From Poseidonocella sedimentorum (lineage in GTDB: Bacteria; Pseudomonadota; Alphaproteobacteria; Rhodobacterales; Rhodobacteraceae), in the NCBI RefSeq assembly GCF_900116005.1, contig NZ_FOYI01000007.1:124001-188000 (forward strand): a DNA stretch of 64,000 nt, read 5' to 3'. Positions 53,755 to 62,814 of this stretch are shown piece after piece. The position numbers were made by a program, and so were the translations under genes. Under the pieces are notes generated by a model. The model worked only from the letters and a program-made list of their open reading frames with translations, did not search any database and had not been told where the DNA came from. Every line of letters begins with the position of its first letter. Position 1 is the stretch's first letter.

Positions 53755-54954
53755 ATGTCTGAAACCATCCGCAAGGAAGCCGAAAAGACCATGACCATGG
53801 TCAAGGAGCTCAACGACGTCGTCCTGCCCGAGCCGGTCGACGCGGGGCAGATCGTCCCGCTTGCCGAAGCCGATCCCGGGGTCAGCGACGAAATTCGCCG
53901 GCGCATGGACGAGATCGACATGGCCGACACCAACTCCATCGTCGCCTTCGGCAGCGGTGCCCAGACCGAGCTTCAGGAAATCAGCCAGTCGATGCTCGAC
54001 GGGGTGCGCAACAAGGACGTGGGCCCCGCGGGCGACAGCCTGCGCGGGATCGTCAGCACGATCCGGGGCTTTGCCGTCTCCGAGCTGGATGTGCGCCGCA
54101 AGCGCAGCTGGTGGGAGCGCCTGATGGGCCGCGCCGCGCCCTTCGCCAAGTTCACCGCCCGGTTCGAACAGGTGCAGGGCCAGATCGACAAGATCACCGA
54201 TGACCTGCTCCATCATGAGCACACGCTGCTCAAGGACATCAAGTCGCTCGACCTGCTCTATGAAAAGACGCTGGCCTTCTATGACGAGCTGGCGCTCTAC
54301 ATCGCCGCGGGCGAGGAGAAGCTGGCCGAGCTCGACGGGCAGGTGATCCCCGCCAAGGAGGCCGAGGTGCAGGCCGCGCCGGAGGGCGATCAGGTCATGA
54401 AGGCCCAGGAGCTGCGCGATCTGCGCGCCGCGCGGGACGATTTGGAACGGCGGGTGCATGACCTGAGGCTCACGCGTCAGGTCACGATGCAATCGCTGCC
54501 CTCGATCCGTCTGGTGCAGGAAAACGACAAGAGCCTCGTGACCAAGATCAACTCGACGCTGGTCAACACCGTCCCGCTCTGGGAGACCCAGCTTGCGCAG
54601 GCGGTCACGATCCAGCGCTCGACCGAGGCCGCCGCCGCGGTGCGCGATGCCAACGATCTGACCAACGAGCTCCTGACCTCCAACGCCAAGAACCTGCGCG
54701 AGAGCAACCGGGTCATCCGCGAGGAGATGGAGCGCGGTGTCTTCGATATCGAAGCGGTGAAACAGGCCAATGCCGATCTCATCGGCACGATCGAGGAGAG
54801 TCTTCAGATCGCCGACGAGGGCAAGGCGCGCCGGGCCGCGGCGGAAGACGAGCTCAAGGCGATGGAGGCCGAGCTGCGCACCACGCTGGCCGCCGCCAAG
54901 GCACGCAAGACCGGGCTGGGCGATACCGCCGGGACCTCCGTTCCGGCGCAGTAA
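53755..54954 (+). CDS. TelA-like toxic anion resistance protein
   Basis: Soluble, coiled-coil-rich protein of 399 residues. ATG 53755 follows GTGAGGA. The family core is visible: IVAFGSGAQTELQEISQSML, LDVRRKRSWWERLMGRAAPF, RFEQVQGQIDKITDDLLHHE, LLKDIKSLDLLYEKTLAFYD, and the C-terminal NAKNLRESNRVIREEMERGV. TelA homologues are linked to tellurite, nisin and other envelope stresses; the molecular role is unknown. It follows the XpaC-like gene by 48 bases, and its stop overlaps the next start by one base. Confidence 0.85.
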   Translation: MSETIRKEAEKTMTMVKELNDVVLPEPVDAGQIVPLAEADPGVSDEIRRRMDEIDMADTNSIVAFGSGAQTELQEISQSMLDGVRNKDVGPAGDSLRGIVSTIRGFAVSELDVRRKRSWWERLMGRAAPFAKFTARFEQVQGQIDKITDDLLHHEHTLLKDIKSLDLLYEKTLAFYDELALYIAAGEEKLAELDGQVIPAKEAEVQAAPEGDQVMKAQELRDLRAARDDLERRVHDLRLTRQVTMQSLPSIRLVQENDKSLVTKINSTLVNTVPLWETQLAQAVTIQRSTEAAAAVRDANDLTNELLTSNAKNLRESNRVIREEMERGVFDIEAVKQANADLIGTIEESLQIADEGKARRAAAEDELKAMEAELRTTLAAAKARKTGLGDTAGTSVPAQ

Positions 54955-55928
54955 TGACGATGCGGGGCGCGGCACGGCGCGGATGGATCGCGGCCCTCAC
55001 GCTGGCCGCGCTGGCGGGCTGCGACGCGCCCATGACCCCCGCGCCCGCGCCGGGCGGGGGGCCCTCGGCCGAGGCGCCCGCCGCGCCGCCCTCCCCGCGC
55101 GTCTCGCCGACCGTCCCGTCGGAGACAAGCCAGACGCTGGCGCGCTACTACGCGCGGGTGCAGGCCGGGCTTCTGGAGCGCGGGCTGCTGCGCCGCGATG
55201 GCGGGGGGGCCGATACGCCTTTCACCTCGGCCATGCTCGCGCGCAATTTCGAGCAGATCGCGCTCTATGACGAATACGGCGGCGGCAACGGGACCCTGCG
55301 CGGCCGCGAGACCGAGATCCCGCTCCGCCGCTGGGAAGATCCGGTGCGGATCTCGATGGAGTTCGGCGCCACCGTCGCGCCGCAACAGCGCGAGATCGAC
55401 CGGAGCTTCGTGCGCGGCTATGTCGCGCGGCTCGCCAATCTCACCGGCCATCCCATCACCATGACCGACAGCGCGCCCAATTTCCACGTGCTGGTCCTCA
55501 ACGAGGACGAACGCCGGACGATCGGCCCGCGCCTGCGCGAGATCGTCCCGGGGATCAACGAGGGCTCGGTCAACACGGTCGAGAACCTGCCGCGCGGGGT
55601 GCTCTGCCTTGTGCTCGCCTTCCCCGGCGTCGAAGGCGACATGCGCTATCATCGGGCCATCGCGCTGGTGCGGGGCGAGCATCCCGCCCAGTTGCGCGAG
55701 GCCTGTTTCCACGAGGAGATCGCCCAGGGCCTCGGCCTCGGCAATGACAGCCCCGCGGCCCGCCCCTCGATCTTCAACGACAACGAGGAATTCGCGCTGC
55801 TCACCCGGCAAGACGAGCTGCTGCTGAAGATCCTTTACGATCCGCGCCTTTCGCCGGGCATGACGCTGGACGAGGCGCATCCGATCATCGTAACCATTGC
55901 CGCCGAGCTTGTCGGCGGCCCCGTCTAA
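54954..55928 (+). CDS. DUF2927 family lipoprotein
   Basis: Protein of 324 residues with a lipoprotein signal (GWIAALTLAALAGC, lipobox LAGC at about residue 23) and a Pro/Ala-rich linker to about residue 55. The DUF2927 domain includes FTSAMLARNFEQIALYDEY, PVRISMEFGATV and CFHEEIAQGLGLGNDS, then DNEEFALLTRQDELLLKILY. The HEE.xQ..G...D pattern recalls a zincin-like metalloprotease, though the HExxH is not intact. The ATG overlaps the TelA-like TAA by one base, placing this envelope protein firmly in the operon. Confidence 0.8.
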   Translation: MTMRGAARRGWIAALTLAALAGCDAPMTPAPAPGGGPSAEAPAAPPSPRVSPTVPSETSQTLARYYARVQAGLLERGLLRRDGGGADTPFTSAMLARNFEQIALYDEYGGGNGTLRGRETEIPLRRWEDPVRISMEFGATVAPQQREIDRSFVRGYVARLANLTGHPITMTDSAPNFHVLVLNEDERRTIGPRLREIVPGINEGSVNTVENLPRGVLCLVLAFPGVEGDMRYHRAIALVRGEHPAQLREACFHEEIAQGLGLGNDSPAARPSIFNDNEEFALLTRQDELLLKILYDPRLSPGMTLDEAHPIIVTIAAELVGGPV

Positions 55929-55961
55929 GGCCCGCGAGCGGCCGGTCTGAGGAGAGTTGAC

Positions 55962-57080
55962 ATGGGTATTCTGGATTTCCTGACGGGCGAGTTCATCGAC
56001 GTCATTCACTGGGTCAATGACAGCCGCGACACCATGGTCTGGCGCTTCGAGCGCGAGGGCCACGCGATCAAATACGGCGCCAAGCTGACCGTTCGGGAAG
56101 GACAGGCCGCCGTCTTCGTCCACGAAGGCCAGCTTGCCGATGTCTTCACCCCCGGTCTCTACATGCTCGAGACCAACAACATGCCCGTGCTCACCACGCT
56201 CCAGCATTGGGATCACGGCTTCCGTTCGCCGTTCAAGTCCGAGATCTACTACGTCAACACCACACGGTTCACCGATCTCAAATGGGGCACCAAAAACCCC
56301 ATCATGTGCCGCGATCCCGAGTTCGGCCCGGTGCGCCTGCGCGCCTTTGGCACCTATGCGATCCGGGTGGTGGATCCGGCGCGCTTCCTGCTGGAGATCG
56401 TGGGCACCGACGGCGAGTTCACCGCCGACGAGATCAGCTTTCAGATCCGCAATGTGATCGTGGCCAAGGCCGCCGCCGCGTTGGCAAGCTCCGGCATTCC
56501 GGTGCTGGACATGGCCGCCAACACGCCCGATCTGGGCAAGCTCATCGCCGCGCAGGTCTCGCCGCAACTGGCGGAATACGGGCTGGAAATGCCGGAATTC
56601 TACGTCGAGAACATCTCGCTGCCCAAGGCGGTGGAAGAGGCGATGGACCGGCGAACCTCGATGGGGATCGTCGGCGATCTGGGCAAATACACCCAGTTCA
56701 GCGCGGCCGAGGCCATGGCCGGCAGCGGCGGCTCGGGCGAGGCGGGCGCGGGGATCGGCGCGGGCCTCGGGATGGGCGTCGGGATGGCCATGGGCAACCA
56801 GATGGCGCGGCAGGGCCCTTGGGGCGCAAGCCCCGCGCAGGCGTCCCCTGTCCCCGCGGCGCCCCAACCGGTCGAACACGTCTGGCACCTCGCCCGCGAC
56901 GGCCAAACCTTCGGCCCCTATTCCAAGGCAGACCTGGGCCAGATGGCGGTGAAGGGCGAGCTGACCCGCTCGACCCATGTCTGGACCCCGGGTCAGGACG
57001 GCTGGAAACATGCCGAGGAGGTCACCGAGCTGGCCCAGCTCTTCACCATCCTGCCGCCGCCGCCCCCGCCCGCGGGCTGA
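55962..57080 (+). CDS. SPFH-domain protein with C-terminal GYF_2 domain (YdjI/virion-core-like)
   Basis: Protein of 372 residues. The SPFH/Band-7-like part spans about 20-245, with TVREGQAAVFVHEGQLADVF, LETNNMPVLTTLQHWDHGF, KWGTKNPIMCRDPEFG and EISFQIRNVIVAKAAAALAS. A Gly/Met-rich linker (GAGIGAGLGMGVGMAMGN) follows. A GYF_2-type domain covers about 305-362 (WHLARDGQTFGPYSKADLGQ, WTPGQDGWKHAEEV), then a proline tail. There is no obvious membrane helix, so association with the operon's membrane proteins is inferred. Confidence 0.83.
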   Translation: MGILDFLTGEFIDVIHWVNDSRDTMVWRFEREGHAIKYGAKLTVREGQAAVFVHEGQLADVFTPGLYMLETNNMPVLTTLQHWDHGFRSPFKSEIYYVNTTRFTDLKWGTKNPIMCRDPEFGPVRLRAFGTYAIRVVDPARFLLEIVGTDGEFTADEISFQIRNVIVAKAAAALASSGIPVLDMAANTPDLGKLIAAQVSPQLAEYGLEMPEFYVENISLPKAVEEAMDRRTSMGIVGDLGKYTQFSAAEAMAGSGGSGEAGAGIGAGLGMGVGMAMGNQMARQGPWGASPAQASPVPAAPQPVEHVWHLARDGQTFGPYSKADLGQMAVKGELTRSTHVWTPGQDGWKHAEEVTELAQLFTILPPPPPPAG

Positions 57081-57133
57081 GGCCCCCGTCCGACACACCC
57101 GCCGCGCAACATCCCGCCTGACGAGAGCGCCCC

Positions 57134-58246
57134 ATGCAAGACCACGACGCGCCGCCGCAGCCCGAGGAACATCGCTTCCCTTGCGAACAATGCGGCGCGG
57201 ATTACCGCTTTGACCCCGCCAGCGGCGCGCTGAAATGCGACCACTGCGGCCACGCGCGTCACATCACCGAAACGGGCCCCTGGACCGGCGCGATTGCCGA
57301 GCAGGATTTCCGCGCCGCCGCCGCCGATCAACTCGGCACCGCCGAGATGGAAGAGACCCGCGTCGTCACCTGCCCCAACTGCGCGGCGCAGGTGGAGTTC
57401 GATGGCGATGTGCACGCGGCCGAATGCCCCTTTTGCGCGACCCCGGTGGTCACCGATACCGGCACGCACCGCCACATCAAGCCGCGGGGCGTCCTGCCCT
57501 TTGCGCTCTCGGAGGCAGAGGCGCATGACGCGATGAGCGATTGGCTCGGCGCGCTGTGGTTCGCGCCGAACGGGCTCAAGGACTACGCGCGCAACGGGCG
57601 CCGGATGCAGGGGATCTATGTCCCCTACTGGACCTTCGACGCCGACACCCGCACCGACTACACCGGCCAGCGCGGCACGCACTACTACGAGACGCGCACG
57701 GTCATGCGCGACGGCAAGCGCCAGCAGGTCCGCGTTCAGAAGACGCGCTGGCGCGGGGTGTCGGGGCGTGTGGCGCGCTTTTTCGATGACGTGCTTGTCC
57801 TCGCCTCGCGCAGCCTGCCCAAGAAATACACCGATGCGCTCGAGCCCTGGGATCTCTCCGCGCTGGAGCCCTACCGGCCCGAGTTCCTCGCCGGGTTTCG
57901 CGCCGAAGCCTATCAGATCGAGCTGGAGCCCGGATTCGACGAGGCGCGCGCCCATATGGACGCGGTGATCCGCCGCGACATCCGCTTCGACATCGGCGGC
58001 GACGCGCAGCGCATCGGCTCGGTCGACACCCGCATCGGCGCGATCACGTTCAAACACCTGCTGCTCCCGGTCTGGCTCGCCGCCTACAAGTACCGGGGCC
58101 GGAGCTATCGCTTCGTGGTCAATGGCCGCACCGGCCGGGTCCAGGGCGAGCGCCCCTGGTCTGTGGTCAAGATCGCGGTCGCGGTGATCCTCGGCCTGCT
58201 TGTGGCTGGCGCGGTCGGCTACTTCGGCGCGATGGAACAGTATTGA
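57134..58246 (+). CDS. zinc-ribbon protein with C-terminal membrane helix
   Basis: Protein of 370 residues. Two zinc ribbons lie in the N-terminal 110 residues: CEQCGADYRFDPASGALKC with CDHCG, and CPNCAAQVEFDGDVHAAEC with CPFC. A central beta-rich domain includes YVPYWTFDADTRTDYTGQRG, and the C-terminus has one helix (VVKIAVAVILGLLVAGAVGYFG). Such proteins are often mislabelled as primosomal N' helicase, but no helicase motif is present. It closes the XpaC-TelA-SPFH operon and could recruit the SPFH protein at the membrane (inference). Confidence 0.8.
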   Translation: MQDHDAPPQPEEHRFPCEQCGADYRFDPASGALKCDHCGHARHITETGPWTGAIAEQDFRAAAADQLGTAEMEETRVVTCPNCAAQVEFDGDVHAAECPFCATPVVTDTGTHRHIKPRGVLPFALSEAEAHDAMSDWLGALWFAPNGLKDYARNGRRMQGIYVPYWTFDADTRTDYTGQRGTHYYETRTVMRDGKRQQVRVQKTRWRGVSGRVARFFDDVLVLASRSLPKKYTDALEPWDLSALEPYRPEFLAGFRAEAYQIELEPGFDEARAHMDAVIRRDIRFDIGGDAQRIGSVDTRIGAITFKHLLLPVWLAAYKYRGRSYRFVVNGRTGRVQGERPWSVVKIAVAVILGLLVAGAVGYFGAMEQY

Positions 58247-58324
58247 GCCCGCGCTTTGCCGATTCCACGGCTTGCGCGCGATCAGGCAGTCGGGTTAGCT
58301 GCGCGTCAAAGATGGGAGTATCCA

Positions 58325-59245
58325 ATGATCCTGAGCTGTGGTGAAGCACTGATCGACATGCTGCCCCGCGAGACCGAAGCGGGCGAGATGGCCTTCGCCC
58401 CCTACCCCGGCGGCGCGGTCTTCAACACGGCGATTGCTCTCGGCCGACTCGGCGCGCCATCGGCCTTTTTCACCGGGCTGAGCCGCGATCTCTTTGGCGA
58501 AATGCTCGCCCGGGCGCTGATCGAGAGCCGCGTCGATGCGGCCTATGCCAGCGTCAGCGACCGCCCCACGACGCTCGCCTTCGTCACCCTCACCGAGGGT
58601 CAGGCGCGCTATGCCTTCTATGATGAGAATACCGCCGGGCGGATGCTGCAACCGGCCGATGTGCCGACGCTGGGCCCCGAGGTCGAGGCGATGTTCTTTG
58701 GCGGGATTTCCCTCGTGGTCGATCCCTGCGGCGCGGCCTACGAGGCGCTGATGACCCATGAGGCACAGCACCGCGTTGTCATGATGGATCCCAACATCCG
58801 GCCCGGGTTCATCCGCGACGAGGCCACCTATCGCGCCCGGATCGAGCGGATGATCGCAATGTGCGACATCGTGAAACTCTCGGATGAGGATCTGCACTGG
58901 CTCGGCGGCACGGGCGATATCGGTGCGCTCGCGCGCGATATGCTCCAGCGCGGGCCGAAGCTCGTCCTGATCACCCGCGGCGGCGACGGCGCCTCGGGCT
59001 ACAGCGCGGCGCATGAGGTCCATGTGGAGAGCACGCGCGTCACCGTCGCGGACACCGTCGGCGCGGGCGATACCTTCAACGCGGGCGCGCTCACCGCGCT
59101 CCACCGGGCCGGGCTTCTGAGCAAATCCGCCGTGGCCGCGCTCGATGAAGAGGCCATTCGCGCCGCCCTCACCCTCGGCAGCCGCGCCGCCGCCGTGACC
59201 GTGAGCCGCGCGGGCGCCAACCCGCCCTGGGACCATGAAATGTGA
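58325..59245 (+). CDS. fructokinase (PfkB family)
   Basis: Sugar kinase of 306 residues. ATG 58325 ([17 protein letters not shown]) follows GGGAG; the open frame upstream is not used. The PfkB features are [16 protein letters not shown] near residue 33, NPNIRP-like [13 protein letters not shown] near 155, [12 protein letters not shown], and the anion hole/catalytic base [12 protein letters not shown] near 248. It is most similar to fructokinases. It shares a four-base overlap with dtd. Confidence 0.88.
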   Translation: MILSCGEALIDMLPRETEAGEMAFAPYPGGAVFNTAIALGRLGAPSAFFTGLSRDLFGEMLARALIESRVDAAYASVSDRPTTLAFVTLTEGQARYAFYDENTAGRMLQPADVPTLGPEVEAMFFGGISLVVDPCGAAYEALMTHEAQHRVVMMDPNIRPGFIRDEATYRARIERMIAMCDIVKLSDEDLHWLGGTGDIGALARDMLQRGPKLVLITRGGDGASGYSAAHEVHVESTRVTVADTVGAGDTFNAGALTALHRAGLLSKSAVAALDEEAIRAALTLGSRAAAVTVSRAGANPPWDHEM

Positions 59246-59685
59246 GGGCGCTGATCCAGCGCGTCAGCCGCGCCCGGGTCGTGGTGGCGGGCGAGACCGT
59301 CGGCGAAATCGGCCCCGGCCTGCTCATCCTCATCTGCGCCATGCAGGGCGATACCCAAGCCGAGTGCACCACCCTCGCGAGCCGGATTTCCAAGCTGCGG
59401 ATCCTGAGCGACGAGGCTGGCAAGATGAACCGCGCCCTGCGTGACACCGGCGGCAGCGCGCTCGTCGTCAGCCAGTTCACCCTCGCGGCCGACACCCGGC
59501 GCGGCAATCGGCCCGGCTTTTCGGGCGCCGCCGATCCCGACACTGGCCGCGCGCTCTACGAGGCCTTTGCGGCCGCTCTGAGCGGGCATGGCATCCCGAC
59601 ACAGACCGGCCGTTTCGGCGCGCATATGGACGTCGAGCTGGTCAACGACGGCCCGGTGACGATCTGGATGGATACCGCCGCCTAG
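59242..59685 (+). CDS. dtd: D-aminoacyl-tRNA deacylase
   Basis: Editing enzyme of 147 residues that removes D-amino acids (and glycine from tRNA-Ala) from mischarged tRNAs. The start is GTG 59242 inside ATGTGA of the kinase end ([13 protein letters not shown]). Active-site elements [21 protein letters not shown] (Ser-Gln-Phe-Thr) and the C-terminal [20 protein letters not shown] with the Gly-cisPro-type loop NDGPVT are present. Confidence 0.95.
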   Translation: MRALIQRVSRARVVVAGETVGEIGPGLLILICAMQGDTQAECTTLASRISKLRILSDEAGKMNRALRDTGGSALVVSQFTLAADTRRGNRPGFSGAADPDTGRALYEAFAAALSGHGIPTQTGRFGAHMDVELVNDGPVTIWMDTAA

Positions 59686-59726
59686 ATCACCGCGCCACCG
59701 CGCGATGAACAGGGGGGGGCCTCGCT

Positions 59727-60740
59727 TCAGAGGCCGAGTCCCGCCGCGATGGCGTCGAGCAGCGCCGCGTGAACGCCCGCGCGATCCGTACCGGCCGGGT
59801 CCGTACAGATCGGATCATCCTCGTCCATCTCAAGCAACTCGACCGCGTTTTTCTTACAGGTGCCGAGGAAGGTGAAGTGGTTTGCCGGCGCGATCTCGAC
59901 ATAGGCCGCACCCGGAAGCCGGCCCGCAAGGTTGTTGCCCGTGGCGCTCACATCTACGGCGCCGAGGCGGTGTTCGCGCCCGAGGTTGATCAGCGTCATG
60001 GCGGGCAGCGCATTGTCCAGCGACTGCGCAACGGCCGACCCGCCGAAGCCGGGATCGATGAGCACGGCGCGGGTAACGCGGGCATCGCGGGCATCGGCGT
60101 CGTAGCCGGGATGATCGGCGAAGCGCACCCCGCCAAGCCGGAAGAACACGCAATCGGCCGCCTCGGGGCCAGTGGTGCAGTTCCTGTCCTGCGCCGCCCC
60201 GTCGAAGCGCACCCCCGCCAGACCCAGCGCCGTGGCGCCGCCCAGTGAGAAGCCGACCGCCCCGATCCGGGTCTGGTCCACGAACGGTGCGAAGGCGGGA
60301 TCGGACAGCAGCATATCGAGCGCGGCCGAGAGATCCTTTGCCCGGGCCTCAAGGTCCACGGACCTGCGCGGCGAGCTGTCCCCGGAGGTGGACCCGGGGT
60401 GGTTGACCGCAAGCACGACGGCGCCCCGCGCCACCAGTCCGCTGGAGAGCCAGCCGAGCGTGTCGGCGCTGCCGCCCGAGCCGTGCGACAGCAGCACCAG
60501 CGGATGCGGCCCCTCGGCAACAGCGGGGCCGATGAAGGCAAAGGTCGGCTCGAAGATCGGCCCATCCCCCACCGGCGCGCGATAGGTCGGCAGCGCCGCC
60601 GGATACCACACCGACGCCGCGACGGGCCGCGCCCGATGATCGGCCATCAGGTCGAACCGGTCGTAGCCGGGCATCATGTCCGCGGCGGCGGGCAGCGCGG
60701 GGGTGAGGGCGAGAAGAGACAGCAGGGCGAGACGTTTCAT
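59727..60740 (-). CDS. secreted alpha/beta hydrolase (dienelactone hydrolase / PAF-acetylhydrolase-like)
   Basis: Exported hydrolase of 337 residues with signal peptide MKRLALLSLLALTPALPAAA. PLVLLSHGSGGSADTLGWLS gives the oxyanion region, and GAVGFSLGGATALGLAG near residue 165 holds the nucleophile Ser in GFSLGG. Asp and His candidates lie in VLIDPGFGG and in EIAPANHFTFLG. Two Cys pairs (NCTTGPEAADC; CKKNAVELLEMDEDDPIC) suggest periplasmic disulfides. Divergent from a membrane AraC-type regulator that may control it. Substrate unknown. Confidence 0.85.
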   Translation of the reverse strand: MKRLALLSLLALTPALPAAADMMPGYDRFDLMADHRARPVAASVWYPAALPTYRAPVGDGPIFEPTFAFIGPAVAEGPHPLVLLSHGSGGSADTLGWLSSGLVARGAVVLAVNHPGSTSGDSSPRRSVDLEARAKDLSAALDMLLSDPAFAPFVDQTRIGAVGFSLGGATALGLAGVRFDGAAQDRNCTTGPEAADCVFFRLGGVRFADHPGYDADARDARVTRAVLIDPGFGGSAVAQSLDNALPAMTLINLGREHRLGAVDVSATGNNLAGRLPGAAYVEIAPANHFTFLGTCKKNAVELLEMDEDDPICTDPAGTDRAGVHAALLDAIAAGLGL

Positions 60741-60852
60741 GGGAACCTCCGTTGATGAACGTGGCCCACTGATGCGGCGGATCTCCCCGCCGCCGCGTCC
60801 TCTATCCGGGATTCAGGTCGCCAGGATCGGGATTTCGGACCATAGTCGCCCC

Positions 60853-61890
60853 ATGCCCATGCTTCCGCTTCCCGCCTTCGTCGCCCTTGTCCTCGGCTAC
60901 CTCGCCATAAGGACCCTCCTGTCCGAGGGGCGCCCGCTTCTGGTCGCGTTTCTCATGACCTGCGCGCTGCAATCGCTTCTAGTCACGGCGGTTGTCGGAT
61001 ACCAAACCGCCTGGTTGCGGCCGGCCTTGCCGGTGGTCGCGACAGTGATCCCGCCGCTGGCCTGGATCACCTTTCAGGGCGCATTGGTCAGCCGCCTGCC
61101 CGTCCGCGCGATGGCACTGCATGGCGCGGCGCCCGCCTTCACGCTCTTTTGCCGCATCTTCGCCCCCGAGACGACCGACGTCGTCGTGCTGCTGGTCTTC
61201 GCGGGCTACGGCGTCGCGATCCTGATCCGGCTCCACGGCACGGCCGACATGCCGCTGGCGCGTCTGGAGGCCGGGCGCGTTCCGGCGGCAATCTGGCAGG
61301 TCCTCGGCTGGGCCCTGATCGCCTCGGCCATCAGCGATGTTCTGATCGCGGTGGCCTTTGCCTCGGGCCACGCAGGCTGGGCCGGCTGGCTCATCACGAT
61401 CTCCTCATCGCTGATCCTCCTCGCTTTGGGGATGCTCAGCGGCAGCCCCGCCGCCTCGGGCCCGCAGGAGGAGGAGGACGAGGACGACCAGCCCGCAGCG
61501 GCACCGATCCCGCAAACCAGCCAGGAAGACGTGGACATCCTCGCCCGCCTTGAGGCCTTCCTGTCGCGCGAGCCGCTGCACCTTGAGCCCAACCTGACCC
61601 TCACGCGCCTCGCGCGCCGCCTGCATCTGCCGGAAAAGCGGCTCTCCGCGGCGGTCAACCGCACGACGGGCGCCAATGTCTCGCGCTACATCAACGGCTG
61701 GCGCATCCGCCATGCCTGCGGGTTGATCGAAAACGGGCAAAGCGTCACCGAGGCGATGCTGGACAGTGGCTTCAACACCAAGTCGAATTTCAACCGGGAG
61801 TTCCTCCGGGAGACCGGCGTCGCCCCCAGCACATGGCGGGAAAAGGCGCAGGCCCTGACGAACGTGACCCCGCTGGCCAAGGCAACGTGA
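60853..61890 (+). CDS. membrane-embedded AraC-family regulator
   Basis: Protein of 345 residues with six or seven hydrophobic helices in residues 1-200, for example LPAFVALVLGYLAIRTLL, LLVAFLMTCALQSLLVTAVV and LITISSSLILLALGML. An acidic linker (QEEEDEDDQ) follows, then a C-terminal AraC helix-turn-helix domain (about 245-335: LTRLARRLHLPEKRLSAAVN, VTEAMLDSGFNTKSNFNREF). The membrane part could sense a signal in or near the bilayer. ATG 60853 or 60859 may be the start; the longer frame upstream lacks a site. Confidence 0.85.
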   Translation: MPMLPLPAFVALVLGYLAIRTLLSEGRPLLVAFLMTCALQSLLVTAVVGYQTAWLRPALPVVATVIPPLAWITFQGALVSRLPVRAMALHGAAPAFTLFCRIFAPETTDVVVLLVFAGYGVAILIRLHGTADMPLARLEAGRVPAAIWQVLGWALIASAISDVLIAVAFASGHAGWAGWLITISSSLILLALGMLSGSPAASGPQEEEDEDDQPAAAPIPQTSQEDVDILARLEAFLSREPLHLEPNLTLTRLARRLHLPEKRLSAAVNRTTGANVSRYINGWRIRHACGLIENGQSVTEAMLDSGFNTKSNFNREFLRETGVAPSTWREKAQALTNVTPLAKAT

Positions 61891-61903
61891 CCCCGCGCCG
61901 CGC

Positions 61904-62551
61904 TCAGGGGCCGCGCGCCCAGGGCTCTTCGATCAGCGGAACGTCGGAGGCATCGTCGAGGTAGGAGGCGATCAGCCGGTCAAACGCCCGGCGCGCCAGA
62001 CGGCTGTGCGCGCGCGAATAGCCAAGGCTCGCCACGAAGCTCCAGTGCGCATGCATCATCGACACAAAGAGAAACGACAACTCCTCGCAGGCCGCCGCAC
62101 CGAGTTGCGGATGGGCGATGGCCAGCTCATGGGTGATGACATGGCCGAGCGTCCGGTACTGGTTGCACATCCGGTCGCGCAACTCCTCGGAGCCGACCGA
62201 ATAGGCGATCATCGCATCATAGGCCTCAAGATTGACCGGCATGGGGTGCTCTTCGGCGAGATCGAAGAAGAAATCGAGAAAGAAGCCAAGCCGCTCCACC
62301 TTGCCCGCTTTCCCGACGTCCACGATGCCGCTGAGCAGCATTTCGCGGTACATGTGGGCCAGATGGTCGCACAGCTCGGCGATCAGAGCGTCGAGATCCT
62401 CGAAGTAATACCGGACGAGTTGCCGCGAAAGCCCCGCCTCCTGGGCGACGGTTTCGAAGGACAGCGCCTGCAGGCCCCGGCTGCTGAGCAGGCTCGCGGC
62501 CGCGTCGAGTATCCGATGCTTCTTGCTCGGCTCTCGCGCCTCATCCTCCAA
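61904..62551 (-). CDS. TetR-family transcriptional regulator
   Basis: Repressor-type regulator of 215 residues. The N-terminal helix-turn-helix is KHRILDAAASLLSSRGLQAL with SFETVAQEAGLSRQLVRYYF at about 11-55. A C-terminal all-helical ligand domain follows. It is divergent from the SDR/enoyl-CoA hydratase genes, with 263 bases between the starts containing an AT-rich palindromic promoter, so it probably controls them. A fatty-acyl-CoA or similar ligand would fit the neighbours (inference). Confidence 0.88.
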   Translation of the reverse strand: MEDEAREPSKKHRILDAAASLLSSRGLQALSFETVAQEAGLSRQLVRYYFEDLDALIAELCDHLAHMYREMLLSGIVDVGKAGKVERLGFFLDFFFDLAEEHPMPVNLEAYDAMIAYSVGSEELRDRMCNQYRTLGHVITHELAIAHPQLGAAACEELSFLFVSMMHAHWSFVASLGYSRAHSRLARRAFDRLIASYLDDASDVPLIEEPWARGP

Positions 62552-62751
62552 GATCCGCCCTCCTGTCCGGTTTCCGGCGGCATTGCGTGCCTCGAAAAAA
62601 CCTAGCGCCTCAACGTCGCCATGTGAAGGACATGCGGCCCTATCGCGCCGGGGTTTGAACCCAAGGCATTGCGTACGGCTCTGTCGCCAGATCGGTTGAC
62701 GTCCAGCGGCTCTCCCAAGGCGTCCAGGACCTTGGCTGGCACAAGCAATCG

Positions 62752-62797
62752 TTTACTTATTGTTCATTGACATAACAATCATGTTGTTGAACATAAG
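62752..62797 (+). promoter_or_regulatory. SDR gene promoter with candidate TetR operator
   Basis: TTGACA at 62767-62772 is followed after 17 bases by AACATA at 62790-62795. The promoter overlaps an imperfect palindrome with outer arms TGTTCA (62761-62766) and TTGAACA (62787-62793) and inner AACA/TGTT around ATCA. The block is markedly AT-rich in a GC-rich setting and lies 20-60 bases before the SDR start, the expected place for the TetR regulator to bind. Confidence 0.55.
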
Positions 62798-62814
62798 GCA
62801 TGGGAGGACGAGAC

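Noticed and set aside
57134-58246. Zinc-ribbon protein considered as primosomal helicase PriA
   Set aside because: There are no Walker or helicase motifs; only zinc ribbons and a C-terminal membrane helix are present.
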